DNA of 64,000 nucleotides from Cryptomeria japonica (lineage: Eukaryota; Streptophyta; Pinopsida; Cupressales; Cupressaceae). Positions 23,790 to 35,584 of this stretch are shown here, in pieces. Every line of letters starts with the position of its first letter. Positions within the stretch are counted from its first letter, which is position 1. The position numbers were made by a program, and so were the translations under genes. The stretch covers positions 192,655,619 through 192,719,618 of the forward strand of contig NC_081410.1 of assembly GCF_030272615.1 (NCBI RefSeq). The letters run 5' to 3'. The notes below the pieces were generated by a model. The model had not been told where the DNA came from, did not search any database, and was given only the letters and a program-made list of their open reading frames with translations.

Positions 23790-24781
23790 GTGAATATAGA
23801 AAAAGAAGTGTGGAAGTAGAGGATCATGCACATTGACCTACCTTATTTCCAATTCACTTGAACTTTTTGGCAGCACACCTAGATTGGCATGGACCCGCGA
23901 CAAAATAGGACAAGCCCATAACTTCCTTGGCTATGGTGGATGTTTAGTTGTTCTAAAATGAAATGTCGGCCTTTCATTGGGTATTAGTTTATTTCTCTTT
24001 TATGTTATTTCAACGATTTATTTCACCAAAGTGAAAGTAAATGTTATTTGTTAATCATGTAAAAACTATGGCCTGGTGGCTATTTAAACTAAAAAGCTTG
24101 CCTTTGAATGGGTTCTGAAACTGTGATTTTTGAAGCAATAGAAAAGGTTTTATTTATTTTTCTTGGTTTCCGATATGAATTGTGGGAATGATACAATGGT
24201 TGATTATTAATGGAATGTTGTGTTATCTTTGAATCTGTGCATTCTGAGATTCGTAATCTTTCTTAAGTTGTTATGTGGGCATGATATAATTTGGTAATTA
24301 GTCATCTTTGAATTTCTTCTCAGTTCATATTTATTATAAGTTGTTGGACGACTCACATGGTGTTGATCTGCTTGATCCCCCCTAACCTGTGAGGCATAAG
24401 AGAGTCTCGATCGAGCTATTAGTTTCTTTTGCTAAGTCTCCATTTTGTTTTGAATGTATGCACTAAATATGTTATAAATCAAAATCAGTGAACTCCCCTT
24501 TTAACATTCTTTCAGAAAAATTTAGCCGTTTATTTATGTTGATGGATAAATACTGAAGATTTTTCAATACTTTCTAGTTAAAAGTGTTAGCATATCAATT
24601 GTACAATTAATTCATTGCAAATCATATGAGGAGCTACCCTCAAATGCAAAGGTTGAATTTCCATTAATTCTTCCAACTGTTGGTAAATTTGTTTCTTTAA
24701 AAAGGAAAAAACTGAGTCACATTTTGCTTTAAGGAGATTATAGTTAGAAGTTTAAGAAGGAGACAAATCTGTTCACCAACA
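23790..24781. other. 3' non-coding part of the right LTR
   Basis: This matches 12232-13218 over its whole length, including the AAGGAGAC and CACCAACA end. No gene is seen. Confidence 0.6.
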
Positions 24782-24786
24782 CACTG
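24782..24786. repeat. Target duplication of element B, right copy
   Basis: CACTG directly follows the CACCAACA end of the right LTR. Confidence 0.85.
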
Positions 24787-24845
24787 AAAAAGTCAACTGA
24801 AGTCAACATGAGTCTAAAAAGTCTGATCGAGGAAGGGGTACTACA
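24782..24845 (-). repeat. Element A 3' LTR, short portion
   Basis: The 64 bases up to GGGGTACTACA match 28570-28638 and complete the LTR broken by element B. The duplicated CACTG is counted in both parts. Confidence 0.8.
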
Positions 24846-24859
24846 ATCTCCCCCCAAAA
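24846..24859 (-). promoter_or_regulatory. Polypurine tract of element A
   Basis: On - it reads GTTTTGGGGGGAGAT, directly followed by the LTR start TGTAGTACC. Such tracts prime plus-strand DNA. This fixes the orientation of element A. Confidence 0.8.
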
Positions 24860-24879
24860 CTAGGCTTACTCTCAGAAGC

Positions 24880-26555
24880 CTAAAATAGATAAGAATAAAG
24901 CTCTCTCATCTTCGCTGCATCCTCCCATGTAGTCGAGGTCTCATTTGGGTCTCATAGGACCCTTACTTGGTTGATGGTACGACCCTTGAGAGTCAAACCC
25001 TGATGCTATAGAATGCGCACAGGCTCCATAGAAAGATACCCATCCTTGACCTGCAAAGCATTCCAATTAAGAACATGGGTCACATCGGGATGATAAGGTC
25101 TAAGAACTGAAACATGAAAAATATCATGGATGTGGGATAGGCTTGGTGGCAAGGCAAGATGGTAGGAAAAAGGTCCTATTCTCTCAAGGATCTCAAAGTG
25201 GCCAACAAAATGAGGCACCAACTTAGAACCCTTTCCATAACGGATCAGACTCTTCTGTGGATGCACTCTCAAGAACACACAATCGCCAACAAAAAACTGA
25301 TGATCCACTCTATGAGCATCAACATGCTTCTTCTACCTATCCTAAGCAGCTACCAAATGTCCACAAATATTCTCAACCTGTGGCTCCATCTATTGAAGCA
25401 TATCCGGCCCTATTCGCACGTTGTCCTCTAATCGGTCCCAATTCAAAGGAGTATGGCAAGGACGACCATAGAATGCTCTGAAGGGGGACATACCTATGGA
25501 GCTATGATATCAATTGTTATAAGCAAACTCCACAAGGTACATATATTCCTCTAAGTGTGGTTGCTAGTCCATAACATGCATGCGAAGCATGTCCCCCAAA
25601 ACCTGATTCACATGCTCAATCTAACCATCGGTCTTTGGGTGATAAGTTGAACTCAAGTTCAATTTTCTCCCCAAAGCATGTTGAAGTGAGGTCCACAATA
25701 CTGAAGTAAAGACAAGATCTCTATCAGAAATGATCCGCCTAGGAATTCCATGAAGCCTCACCACATCTTCCATGAAAACTCGTGCCACCACTATTGTTGT
25801 ATAGGAAGATCGAATATAGGAACAAAATGAGAAACTTCAGTCAATCTATCAACAATGACCATGATGGCATCATGACGATGTGAAGATATAGGCAACCTAA
25901 CTACAAAATCCATGGAAATGATGTCCCATTTCTAATCTGGTACCGAATTAGGCTATAAAAGCCCTGCAAGGTACTGATGCTCTGCCTTTGCCCACTGACA
26001 TTCTGAACAATTCGACACAAATTCAGAAATGTCATGTTTGATACCAGCCCAATGATATATCTGTCTAATATCTACGTGCATCTTCTTGACACCAGGATGT
26101 GCTGAGTAAGGTGCATGATGGGCCTTAGTCATGATCAAAATACGAAGTCCATGTAAAGGAGGTACATAGATCCATCCAAGATGTTGAAGAAGACCATCTG
26201 CCTCAAGGTTATATCCAAAGTATATACCCTCTAATGGTCTTCCAGTCTCAGTCACAACTCTAACATCCTAATACCAGGTATCCTGAGGAAGAATCCCAAG
26301 AATTCTCTCTCTCAAATCCACCCCAAGGGACACTATTGCAACCTCATGTCACCTACGACTCAAAGCGTGTGCCGCTACATTCTCTTTCCCCTAAATATAT
26401 CTTACCTCAAAATCATGTTTGCAAAGGAATTCCATCCATCTTCGTTGTCAAGCATTCAGTTCAGCTACGTGAAAATGTACTGCAAACTATGGTGATCACT
26501 GTACGACTCAAACTAACACCCCAACAGAAAATGTCGCCATGTGACTAAAGCGTGA
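24880..26555 (-). pseudogene. Element A pol remnant: RNase H end, integrase, chromodomain
   Basis: Read on -, a short RNase H end (RRWMEFLCKHDFEVRYI, then GKENVAAHALSRR) leads into integrase at 26255-25953 with HHAPYSAHPGVKKMH and CSECQWAKAEHQ (the HHCC zinc-binding domain). The catalytic core (25950-25310) is frameshifted but shows SMDFVVRLP with one aspartate. 25308-25006 is the integrase C-terminal region (FVGHFEILERIGPFSYHLAL, a GPY/F-type motif). Across two stops come INQVRVL and TSTTWEDAAKMRELY, a chromodomain, so element A is a chromovirus. The terminal stop is at 24880. Confidence 0.8.
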
Positions 26556-27411
26556 ACTATTTTAGGTTGAAATTTTTCTCAACCAATCAAATTCATTTAT
26601 CAAAAATTAAATTTTTTTAAAGTCTTTCCTCTCCAAATTGATTTTCTTTCTTTTATTTAAAGCTCCAATTTACCTTTTTAAAAGTTAATGAGGAAGAAAA
26701 GATTTTATCTATTTATTTTTACTTTCGAATAAACTTTTCCCAATAAAACATATTTAATTTACAAATTGGAAATGATCATTTAATCCAACTTGCTAAATTA
26801 ATAAATTAAACAAATCAATTTAACAACTAATCACAAAAAGGGTACTATTTAATTTAATCTCTTTTATTTACCAATGCATAAAAGCACATTTAATCTAATT
26901 AATTACTTTAGGATTTAATAATCAGTTTTACCAAAAGCATAATACACAACTAAAATAACTCAAGTAAACATACAACTCACATACCAAACAAAGAGAAACT
27001 AACGAATGACAAGGATGCTTAATTTGAGCATGACTGGGGTAAAACATAGGTCTTAGGACTATCTCCTCGACTTCCATCAGATCAATAAGGTACACTTAGA
27101 CGTATGAAGCTAGGTAGAGATGATACCCCATACCTTCATGGTCCTTGTACCTGCAATTCCTTGTATCAACGAACCACACATGCATATCTATAAAACCAGA
27201 ACAAACACACTAGTGAACAAGAATCATGGTGTTCCCTATCTCACCAAAGTGAGTGAAGGAATATCATCTCCTCACACCCCATACACTTACAAACATGAAA
27301 CATGTATATAACTCATCATACGTATAAAATGAATATTTCAATCCATGTTAGTAATCCAATAAAATCGCATTTAAACATCAATAAGGAAATATTGCATGAA
27401 AAACATACACT

Positions 27412-28505
27412 GGGCTATCCCACATTAATGGTTCCCACTTTTGCCAACGAAGGAAATTCGTGAAAGTGGAGAATTTTGTTTAGGGGGGTTCGAGCAAAGT
27501 GGGGGTGTTTGAACAGACTACCCTTTGGGGTTCGAACGAAGCCCCCACTTCGCTCGAACCCCCTCTTTCGAGTGAAGCACCTTTAATGCTTGTTTATGTC
27601 GTTTTTCAATTATATTGGGGGGGTTCGATAGAACCCCCCTTCGCTCAAACCCCCCTAAAAATGGGGGGTTCGCTCAAACCCCCCTTCATCTGAACCCCTT
27701 TTCTAACACTTCTCTGAAGCTTTCTAGATTTTTTTGCAGATATTTGGCCTTCAAACCTCTGGTTGAAGGCTCAAATGGAATGATTTTGACAACCCAAAAT
27801 GTAGTTCTATAGTCCTCGAAGCAAGATTTCGAATGACTATAATTTTATTACATATTGAGTTTATTATGAACTTGTTATTTTAATTTTACCAAACATAGGT
27901 TTTTCACCGAACAAGAATTTCTCTATTCAACGCACTAGGAAAAATAGTAAAGTAATTAAAAAAAAATCTGAAAAATATCTATGTCCTAGGTATTGATGTC
28001 TTCTTTCTAACAAAAATAAATAAATTGAATTTCAATATATATAGAACAAGCTATGTGTTCAAACGTACACCTATGTCTAAAATATAATTAGTCGGACTTC
28101 AAAACTTAATAAAATGAAAAATATTTAACATATCACTATAAAACCAATTGCAAGTCCTAGATATTGATGTTACAACCAAAATTCGAAAGAATTGAGTTTT
28201 TATCATTTATAAAAAAAATAGTTATGTGTTTCGAGATGTAGGTCACTCTTAAAAAATGTAGTTTGCTGTAAAAAAACTACTTTTCAAGGGAGATGAAAAA
28301 ATAAAAATAAAAATACTTCAAAAAAAATTGAAAAAAATATATATAGAATCTACAAACAAAATGCTACAAATCACTAATTTACATGATCTTCAAATTCTTA
28401 ATACTTTAAAAGTTATAGTTGTCAGAAGTTGAAGATTATTTTAAAATTGTTCATCTCAGTGTCAAAAGTAGAAAAAAAGTGGGAACCATTATTGTGAGTT
28501 CACCC
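27412..28505. mobile_element. Inverted-repeat DNA transposon D, 1.1 kb, non-autonomous
   Basis: The left end GGGCTATCCCACATTAATGG and the reverse complement of the right end GGGTGAACTCACAATAATGG pair over about 30 bases, with the inner TTCCCACTTTT identical. The flanking LTR shows a duplicated ACT or CACT compared with the uninterrupted copy near 9110. There is no transposase. The left third holds palindromes of GGGGGGTTCG and CGAACCCCCC words (27480-27700). The rest is AT-rich with no gene. Confidence 0.75.
27480..27700. repeat. G-run/C-run palindromes inside element D
   Basis: Words such as GGGGGGTTCGA and TTCGCTCAAACCCCCC alternate several times and can pair as hairpins. Plus-strand frames here read as short repeats of Pro and Gly and are not genes. 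Confidence 0.7.
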
Positions 28506-28638
28506 ACTCCAACTCAAATTAAAGCATATCACAACATCGCATAGTCTAACTAAAATATCATAATATAATGTATCCACTGAAAAGGTCAATTGAAGTCAAC
28601 ATGAGTCTAAAAAATCTGATTGAGGAAGGGGTACTACA

Positions 28639-29470
28639 TCCAACCTGTCCGAGATAAGAACAAAATATAGAATTTTTTGAGGCTCCCTCAACCATGTGAG
28701 TGGGTTTTAAAGGATCCCACAACTAGAGAAGGCTCCCATAGCAGGGCTCCATGGGATTTATCCAAGCACCCATAACCTTAACCTTGAGAGAAATATCCAC
28801 CATGAGCAGCATGCTATTCGAAGTGTCCCCAACCAAAGGATATGAATGGGAGAAGAAAGCAGAAATGCTTTCAATTTAGCTTCCATGCAGCCAAACAACT
28901 GGACTTCATCAACCCTCCAACAACACTTCCAGACATAACTAGAAAGATCCACCTCCACCTCAATAGGAGCAAGGTCACCACTAGCCACATCCATCTCCCC
29001 TTCCATAGAAGATAGGACCACCTTAATAGGAATAGCCACAATAACCCCGAGATGTAGAACATGAAGCACAACAATTCATGGCATGAAACCAAGAAAGAGA
29101 GGGAAAGAATAACCTTCAACATAAAGAGATCCAGTTTTCAAAAGATATAGCCCCAAAAGACTAGACTCCATCAAAAGGATACACCAACGTTTTGAAAAGG
29201 CTCCCTTAATCTTCCTCTAAAACAGAAGAGCATGGGAAGAGACAAGGATCTCATAATATTCAACCAAACCATAGGGAATAAACAGGCCCCCCAAACCAAA
29301 AACACAGGGTTTTATCATGGCCCCCAAAATCATAGCAAAAAAAACCAAAAAAAAACCATTCAAACACAAAAAAACAGAGGACCAGGGGACACCATTTTGA
29401 TGCCTATAGTTATTTTAAAGCTAAAAAACAAATATGTCTTGGATCTAAGGGAGTTGTCTCTTGTTACATC
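28639..29470 (-). other. Unassigned, possibly the other side of the LINE disrupted by A
   Basis: If element A landed in the LINE whose tail is at 5030-5460, upstream LINE sequence should resume here on -. The minus strand has an open stretch of about 100 codons at 29069-28758 with no recognised domain. A/C-rich runs follow at 29300-29380. Assignment to the LINE rests on orientation and the possible target duplication only. Confidence 0.25.
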
Positions 29471-30562
29471 ATTTTAGAAATTTAACTAGTTTTGGGAGAG
29501 CCTTGTTAAAATTACTACTATGGATGATGAAATTATCCATGTGCTTTTCAATGCAATCATTTACTAGCTTCTCAAAGAGAACTAGACCAACTCACTAGAA
29601 TATAGTTTTAGGAGTCAATTTATATGTACATCTTAAAATATAGGATTATGTAAATAGTAGTTGTAGATGAAGGGGGCTACTAATATTTCGGTTCTTTTAG
29701 CAAGTGATTGAAAGAATGTAAAGGGTGCAGTTACTCTGGTGATTATCGAGCCATAAATTTTTGTTTTGTTGTCGTCATCTTCAAGTAGTGTGTGGCAAGG
29801 GCTTTTCTTTCTATCTCAGCATCCATAGTTGGGGAAACTCTCAAAATGACTCAGAACCGAGCTCAATGTATTACCAGAACTACTACGCGTGTTTCAAGAT
29901 CATCAAAGTCTTTTAAGCCTCTTCGTCAAATCTAGTCTCTTCATATCTTGTGACCAAATTGCATCCCGTGAAACGACGTCACTTTTAGGTATTTTGTCAA
30001 ACACTTCAGGTAAGTTGTCTACACTTCGACAATGTTCTTGTATGCCTGCTAAAGCATGTAATGACAAATCTTCATAATTCTTTTAATTTAAAATAGAAGG
30101 AAATGTAGATAAAGTTGTTTACATGTTTAATGCGACATCCAGCAATATTATTTGTTTTGTTTTGAATATTTTGTTCTCAAGAGACCATACTTTATTCTTA
30201 TAAGTCAACAAATTGTTAAAAGATGGATTTGGCTATTACAATTAAGGAGATGTTGTTACTTTATAGTTAGTCTTCTAATTAGAAATTGCTCAACTTATCA
30301 ATTGGGTACTCTTTTCAATAGGGTACTCTTTTGATTGTGAGTGAAGTCACCAAGATCAATATAAATAAATTAATAAATATATATATAGAACACTAATGAT
30401 AAATGTTTATTAGAATTTATTAGTTGAATAGCTTTTCTAGTTTGCTACTAATTAGTGTCACGACATTCTAATTGTAGACATGATTTCTATAGAGTTGTCA
30501 TTTGTATAGGTGACATCTTGATAGTCTAGATTACACTTTCAAAGAATGTTGCAAAGAATTAT
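29471..30562. other. Unassigned sequence
   Basis: About 1.1 kb with no recognisable gene, RNA or repeat. Short frames at 29889-30077 and 30152-30334 look like chance. Confidence 0.4.
30558..30562. repeat. Likely target duplication of element E, left copy
   Basis: ATTAT here compares with AGTAT at 38812-38816 (4 of 5). Confidence 0.55.
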
Positions 30563-31524
30563 TGAAGAGGGGAAAAGCCAGCAAGGTGGATTCAAGTGGT
30601 TAGTGCACAAACAAAAGACTAAAAGAGATTAAAACATGAAACATGCATAAAACCACATAAAAATATGAAAATAATGCTTATACCTTGCTATCTTTACCTC
30701 TCCCTCGGATTGAGCTCGATCAAGTGAAGGCGCCCCTTGATGATGCTCCACTTCATATGCTCCTTGCTTCATTTTGGATGTGGAATTCTCTCCTTTGTTC
30801 TCAACAAGGTGGATTGAAGGATTTGATAGGATTGGATTTGAATGATGGATTAAGGATTTGATAGATTTGAGGGAGGATTAGAAGAGGATGAGAGAAGAAA
30901 TAGGCAGCATGACAATGCATGAGAAGTGGATGATTTTTTAGGAGAATAAGCTCCAATTTATAGATTGGAGAAGCCCAATTGAGGGCCAAGATTGATTTGA
31001 GATAGCAGGTATGGATCAAGGGTGCCTTTGGAAAATAAACAGGAATATAAAATTCCTTTAGAAAAAAGGGGGGAGAAATTTGAATTTCAAACATGAAGAA
31101 TTAAAAATTCCAAAATAAGGATACATTGAGGGATTCAAAGAAATTTGAATTTCTTTGAGAGGCTCAATGTTGATGTGACATGATTGGGAATTAAAAATTG
31201 AGGGATAATGATAAGCATGATTAGATTCTAGAAGAATTAATTAGGTTGAGTGGGATTAGGAAAAGTGATTTGTAGGAATCACATGACTAGGTTAATTAAT
31301 TAAAATTAATTAACTGAGTAGGTTTAGAGGAAATGATTATTGAGATGACTTTAAAAGAATAGGAGAATAATTAATTTATTTGATAAATTAATTATTGGAC
31401 AATAGTGACAGGATTAATTAAATTAGATTTAATTGATTCTGAGAGGAATAATGATAACACAATTAAATTAATTAATTATGTTGATAGGCTTAAATTAATT
31501 AAATATTAATTTTAGGTGTCTACA
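30563..31524 (-). repeat. Element E LTR (3' on the minus strand)
   Basis: It matches 37836-38811 throughout. Compared with the other copy it carries about 16 extra bases near 30760 and lacks about 25 bases near 30990. AT-rich words of TTAATTAA type cluster at 31290-31510. Confidence 0.9.
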
Positions 31525-31541
31525 TTTTGCCCCTCTTTGAT
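31525..31541 (-). promoter_or_regulatory. Polypurine tract of element E
   Basis: On - it reads ATCAAAGAGGGGCAAAA, directly followed by the LTR start TGTAGACACC. This sets the orientation. Confidence 0.7.
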
Positions 31542-34500
31542 ATAGTGTCGTGAAATGATGTTATATCAAAGAGGAATAAAATATAGTGGAAGAAAAGGAT
31601 AAGGACTAGTAGCATGATGCCCTAGTCATGAGATGAAGAAAAGAAAGAATGACGAGGAGGAAAGATGACGAGGAAGTAGTGGTATGCCCCCAGCCCCCCC
31701 CCCCCCCCCCCCGAGAGGACATGCGGGTTTGAAGAACATGGGTGTGCTCTCGAAAGGAATTAGAAGAATAAGTGATGAAAGGATGAAGATAATAAAAAAG
31801 GGAACTAGGATGAGTTGGAGTGTTGTGAATGAAGTGAGACAAAGGATTTCTTGTTGAGCAAGTATAGAGAGAAAACCTAGATTTGATATTGCCGTGGATA
31901 GTCTACACCACTGGTTATAAGAACTAGGATGATATGAAGATCAGAGGCATGGATTGACGCTTAGTTGAATAGGAATGCCTTGCGCACAATCATGCAAGTG
32001 TTGATAAACACTAATGCAGGGTTGTCGGTTAATACAAGGAAGACCTTCAAACACGCCATGCCATGAAAACTATGCCCCATTATCCACAAGCCAAGACATA
32101 CCAAGATATAGGATGATCAAGGCAGTCCTGAACAAGTATAGTCCTGGGACACAAGATGAAAACAAAGAGAAAAGCTCAAGCATGCAAACACCATGCACAT
32201 GACCAACTAATATCTCTTGCCAAGAGTAGGACATGGATTTGGATAAACTGTCGGACTAGGGAAGGATGCATCCTGATGGGCAGGTGATGGATATTGATTG
32301 ATGGATGACAAAAGACAAGTTGGATGTGCAAGGTCTGAAAATGAGGGGATTTTCACTTGGATTTGATTAGCCGAGTATAGATGGGTGCTTGGATTAGGCA
32401 CAAGTCAATGTGAGCTCAAGTAAATGGGGAAAGCTCAGTTTGATGGATTGGATAGGATTAGCAGAAGGATAAATGATTAGATAGGATGAAAAAAGGGGGA
32501 TGGATGATTGAGTAGGATTGGATTTGGGATGGGATTATTGATTAAATTGGAAGAGATGGAGAATATGATTGGATGAGATACGATTGGATTAGAAATTGGA
32601 TAGGATTGGGTGGATTGGTGGATAGGATTTGATTGAATGGAATCAATGACAAGGGAGAACCAAGGATTGGTAAGAGGATAGATGGATGAGGGATTTGTTT
32701 GGATAGAAGATGGAGGGAATAAGTGGATGGATATGGATAGGAAATGGAGGAATAAAGGATGGAGGATAGAGTGATGGAGACCCAAGGACTATGTTGCAAA
32801 GGAGTGCAATGCCCCACACTAGAGGTAGTGGGATTAAGGATGGTGGATAAAGATGTATGAGGTGGGAGGATGATGTGAAATGGATATGGATGGTAGAGGA
32901 ATTTAAGGCTTGAGTGCTCCAAAGCATGCATGCATATACATTGTTTTGCCTCTTATATGATCAAGATGAAAGATAGGAATGGAGGATTCATTTTCATAGT
33001 ATGAGGGATATGAGATGGAGGATATAGATAGGATACTCAAGATCAAAGATAGGAAAGGAGAATGGACTTAGATATGATGTAGATGGATGGGAGGGTTGTG
33101 TGGATGAAGCTTCCCCCCAAGTGTAGAGTGAAAGGGGATGAGGGGATTACACATGACGCTTGTTTGCCAAGTTTTCATCATGATACTTACCCAAGGTGCC
33201 ACAAGAAGTGGTTTTCACCATTGGATGAAATCATTTTTCTTTACTTTTTTCTGATTTTTTTTATTGTATTTTTCTTGATTTTTTTTTTTTTTTTGAATTT
33301 TTGAATTTTTGGAATAGTTTGGATGGATAAGGATGAGGGTGAGTGGATATGGAAGATAGTGGATGTGTGAAGGAGGAAGGGAGGACTCGAGCATATAGTT
33401 TCATAGATGGTATCCCTTAGTATTTCTTTGAAGTGGAGGTATGCTCATAGATGTTGGTAACAATAATTGGGGAGATGAAATGGATAGGGAATGGAAGATA
33501 AGGATTTGGAAAGGATTGGACTAATGGAATGGGATTGTGAAAAATGGATGGTGGATAATGGATGGGGTTTTAAAAAATTTGTGGAAGATCAACATTGGCA
33601 CATACCTTGGAGGGTGGTGTAGTGGGGGAGAGTGTTTTGAATTAGATAGAGGATAAAGTGTGGATTTTGGGAAATGAGGACCCAAAATAGAAGAAGGGGT
33701 TGATGTAGTTGGGATGGTGGATTTTGGGACATAAAGACCCAAAATGGATTTTGAAGATGGAGGAGCATTAGATGGAGGATTGGAGGACTTATGAATGGAT
33801 GGAGCTTTTGGATTAGCAAGTTTGGATGCCAATTTTGATTTTTCTTTGGGATGCATTTCTTCTTTGGGAATCCACATAGTTTTTGATTTTTTCTTTTGGG
33901 GCCTTTGTGGCCTTTTTTTATTTTTCTTTCTTTCGGATCATATTTTTCTTTTGAGCATGTCATTTTGAGGGGACATGTTGATCCTTTAATTTTTGTGGAT
34001 TTTGAGCTTTATGCTTTTTAGATTGGGAATCCAAATTACTTCCAATAGCAATGGGATGAGTGCATTAGGATGAAGGATTGATGGATTTTATGGATGGGAT
34101 GGTGGAAAGAGAGTGTTGGGAGGCATCCAAGGATGTGTGCCTTTTTTTAATCTTGATTAGGGATTATTTGAGGTGATGGAGTGGTGGATGGAGGGATGTA
34201 AGGACCCAATATCGATGGAAGGGGTGGAGGATTGAGCATCAGAACATAGGGGCCCAAAATGGATGGAAGGAATGAAGGGTTTAACTTTGGAACATAGGGT
34301 CCCAAAATGGATGTGGAAGATGAGCGATAACGAGATTTTGATTTGTATGAGGGAAATTTGGATTTAGGAGGAATAGAGGATGTACCAACATCTTGAGCAT
34401 TATCTTGAGGACCCTTAAAATTTCAAAAACAAGATGTGAGTCCATTTTGAGGAGGATGAGATGTGGAAGGAATATTAGGATCTTTAGATGGATTGGGATC

Positions 34501-35230
34501 ATGACATGGAGATGAAGGGATATTTTGATCTTGACTAGGGAGGGTATCATGAGATGGAAGAGGATCATGCGATGATAGAGGAATCATATGATCATGAGAG
34601 GAAGTGGAGGGGATGGGATCATTAGATGGAGTGGAGGGAGATGCATCATGAGATGGAGAGGTTTCTATGCTAGCATGTTTTGGAACAATCTTTTGGCATG
34701 TTTGGAGTTGTGCGGATTGTGTGATGGAGGAAGGTATGGAAGCTTTGATGTGAGTAGATAGGGAAATGGGGGTATCATGAAGTGTGGGGGATTGGGATTT
34801 GTTTTGACGTGGAGGTGATTGGGGTGGATGGAGGACTTGAGGAGACTTGGCAACTTTTCTTTGAGGTGAGGATTTTGTCTAGTTTGCTAGCATGTCTTGG
34901 ATAAGATTATGGATGATGGATTTGGAGGATGTGGACAATATGGATTTTGGAGGATTGGGATTAGATGGAAAATTAGGATTAGATGTGGGATTGGGATTGG
35001 GATTGGAATTACAATTGGATGGAGGATTAGGATTGGGATTGGATGGAGGATTAGTATTGGGATTGGAATTGGATGGAGGAATAGAATAATGGATTGGGGA
35101 ATTAAGATTAATGATTGGAGGACTATGGAGTAAAGGATTTGGATGGGGAGTAGAGGTAATGAATGCATTATAGAAGGATGGGGATTAGGATGTAGATGGG
35201 GGGGAGATGGAGATATACATATTGGATTAG
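31542..35230 (-). other. Low-complexity interior of element E
   Basis: Purine-rich on + (GGATGG, GGATAG, GGATTG words), so minus-strand frames read as Ser/Pro/His/Ile-rich chains. Repeated words like LGPHVPKS-type octapeptides appear near 33600-33830 and 34200-34310 on -. A T run lies at 33235-33310. None of the frames resembles gag or pol. It may once have coded for a repetitive protein. Confidence 0.45.
31694..31712. repeat. Poly(C) run
   Basis: Nineteen C in a row after CCCCCAG. The length may be uncertain in the assembly. Confidence 0.8.
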
Positions 35231-35234
35231 AGGA

Positions 35235-35356
35235 GTATGTGGATGAGGGATAATATGGAGATATGGATGGGGAATAAGATGGGGATATGGATGGGGGATA
35301 AGATGGATTTATGGATGGGGAATAAGGTGGGTTTATGGATGGGGAATAATATGGAT
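35235..35356. repeat. 24-base tandem repeat in element E
   Basis: About five units of GATATGGATGGGGAATAAGA-type sequence with a strict 24-base period. That equals 8 codons if the minus strand was once read. Confidence 0.7.
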
Positions 35357-35584
35357 TTCCCTTGTCGAAGGTAGAGGAAGGATAGGAGATATGTTATAGA
35401 TTGGGATTGGGTGTAATGTGTTGAGATGGGATGGATGAAGGTATGATAGGCGAGTGGGAGATTATGGGATTAACTTGGTAGGCAGGTTAATGAATTTCCA
35501 TGAGCATCTTCTCGTACCAAGCTTTGAAATTTTGGTTAGTCATGTTGAGAGTGAAGGATTAGATTGGAATTGGATGAATATGAG

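Larger units (their letters stand above)
9161..24781 (+). mobile_element. Ty3/Gypsy element B with ORF-bearing LTRs
   Basis: This 15.6-kb element has direct LTRs at 9161-13218 and 20461-24781, a primer-binding-like site right after the first LTR, and gag, protease, an RNase H, reverse transcriptase, a second RNase H and integrase in order. The extra RNase H points to the Tat/Ogre-like branch of Ty3/Gypsy. It is flanked by CACTG and sits inside element A's LTR. Its pol is split by solo LTR C. The element is dead: several in-frame stops, frameshifts and a large deletion in each LTR. In a sample of about 210 bases of the LTR I counted 31 differences between the copies, so the insertion is old. 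Confidence 0.9.
20461..24781 (+). repeat. Element B right LTR
   Basis: It starts TGTTAGTCC and ends CACCAACA. It keeps the upstream part missing from the left LTR, with four palindromic units (20555-20995) and a TATAAAAAA at 21421. It lacks the segment equal to 10421-11146 of the left LTR, with the junction near 22703. Confidence 0.85.
5461..28638 (-). mobile_element. Ty3/Gypsy chromovirus-type element A, truncated and nested
   Basis: Read on -, the element starts TGTAGTACCCC (28638) and ends GGGGCATTACA (5461), typical LTR termini. It contains a 5' LTR fragment (28638-26556, split by element D), the end of RNase H, integrase and a chromodomain (26555-24880), a polypurine tract (24859-24846) and a 3' LTR (24845-5461) split by element B. 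Flanks on - are TTGGA and CCGGA, a plausible 5-base duplication separated by two C-to-T changes. The rest of the 5' LTR, primer site, gag, protease, reverse transcriptase and most of RNase H are deleted at a single junction near 26556. Confidence 0.85.
26556..28638 (-). repeat. Element A 5' LTR fragment
   Basis: It matches the other LTR from position 8239 to its end, about 990 bases, interrupted by element D at 27412-28505. The junction at 26556 joins LTR directly to pol, so one deletion removed the remaining LTR, primer site, gag, protease and RT. Confidence 0.8.

Noticed and set aside
27499-27812. Two Pro/Thr-rich plus-strand frames in element D
   Set aside because: They are translations of the G-run/C-run palindromes.
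32477-33963. Ser/Pro/His-rich minus-strand frames as host genes
   Set aside because: They lie between the LTRs of element E, are purine-strand low complexity, and overlap in all three frames.
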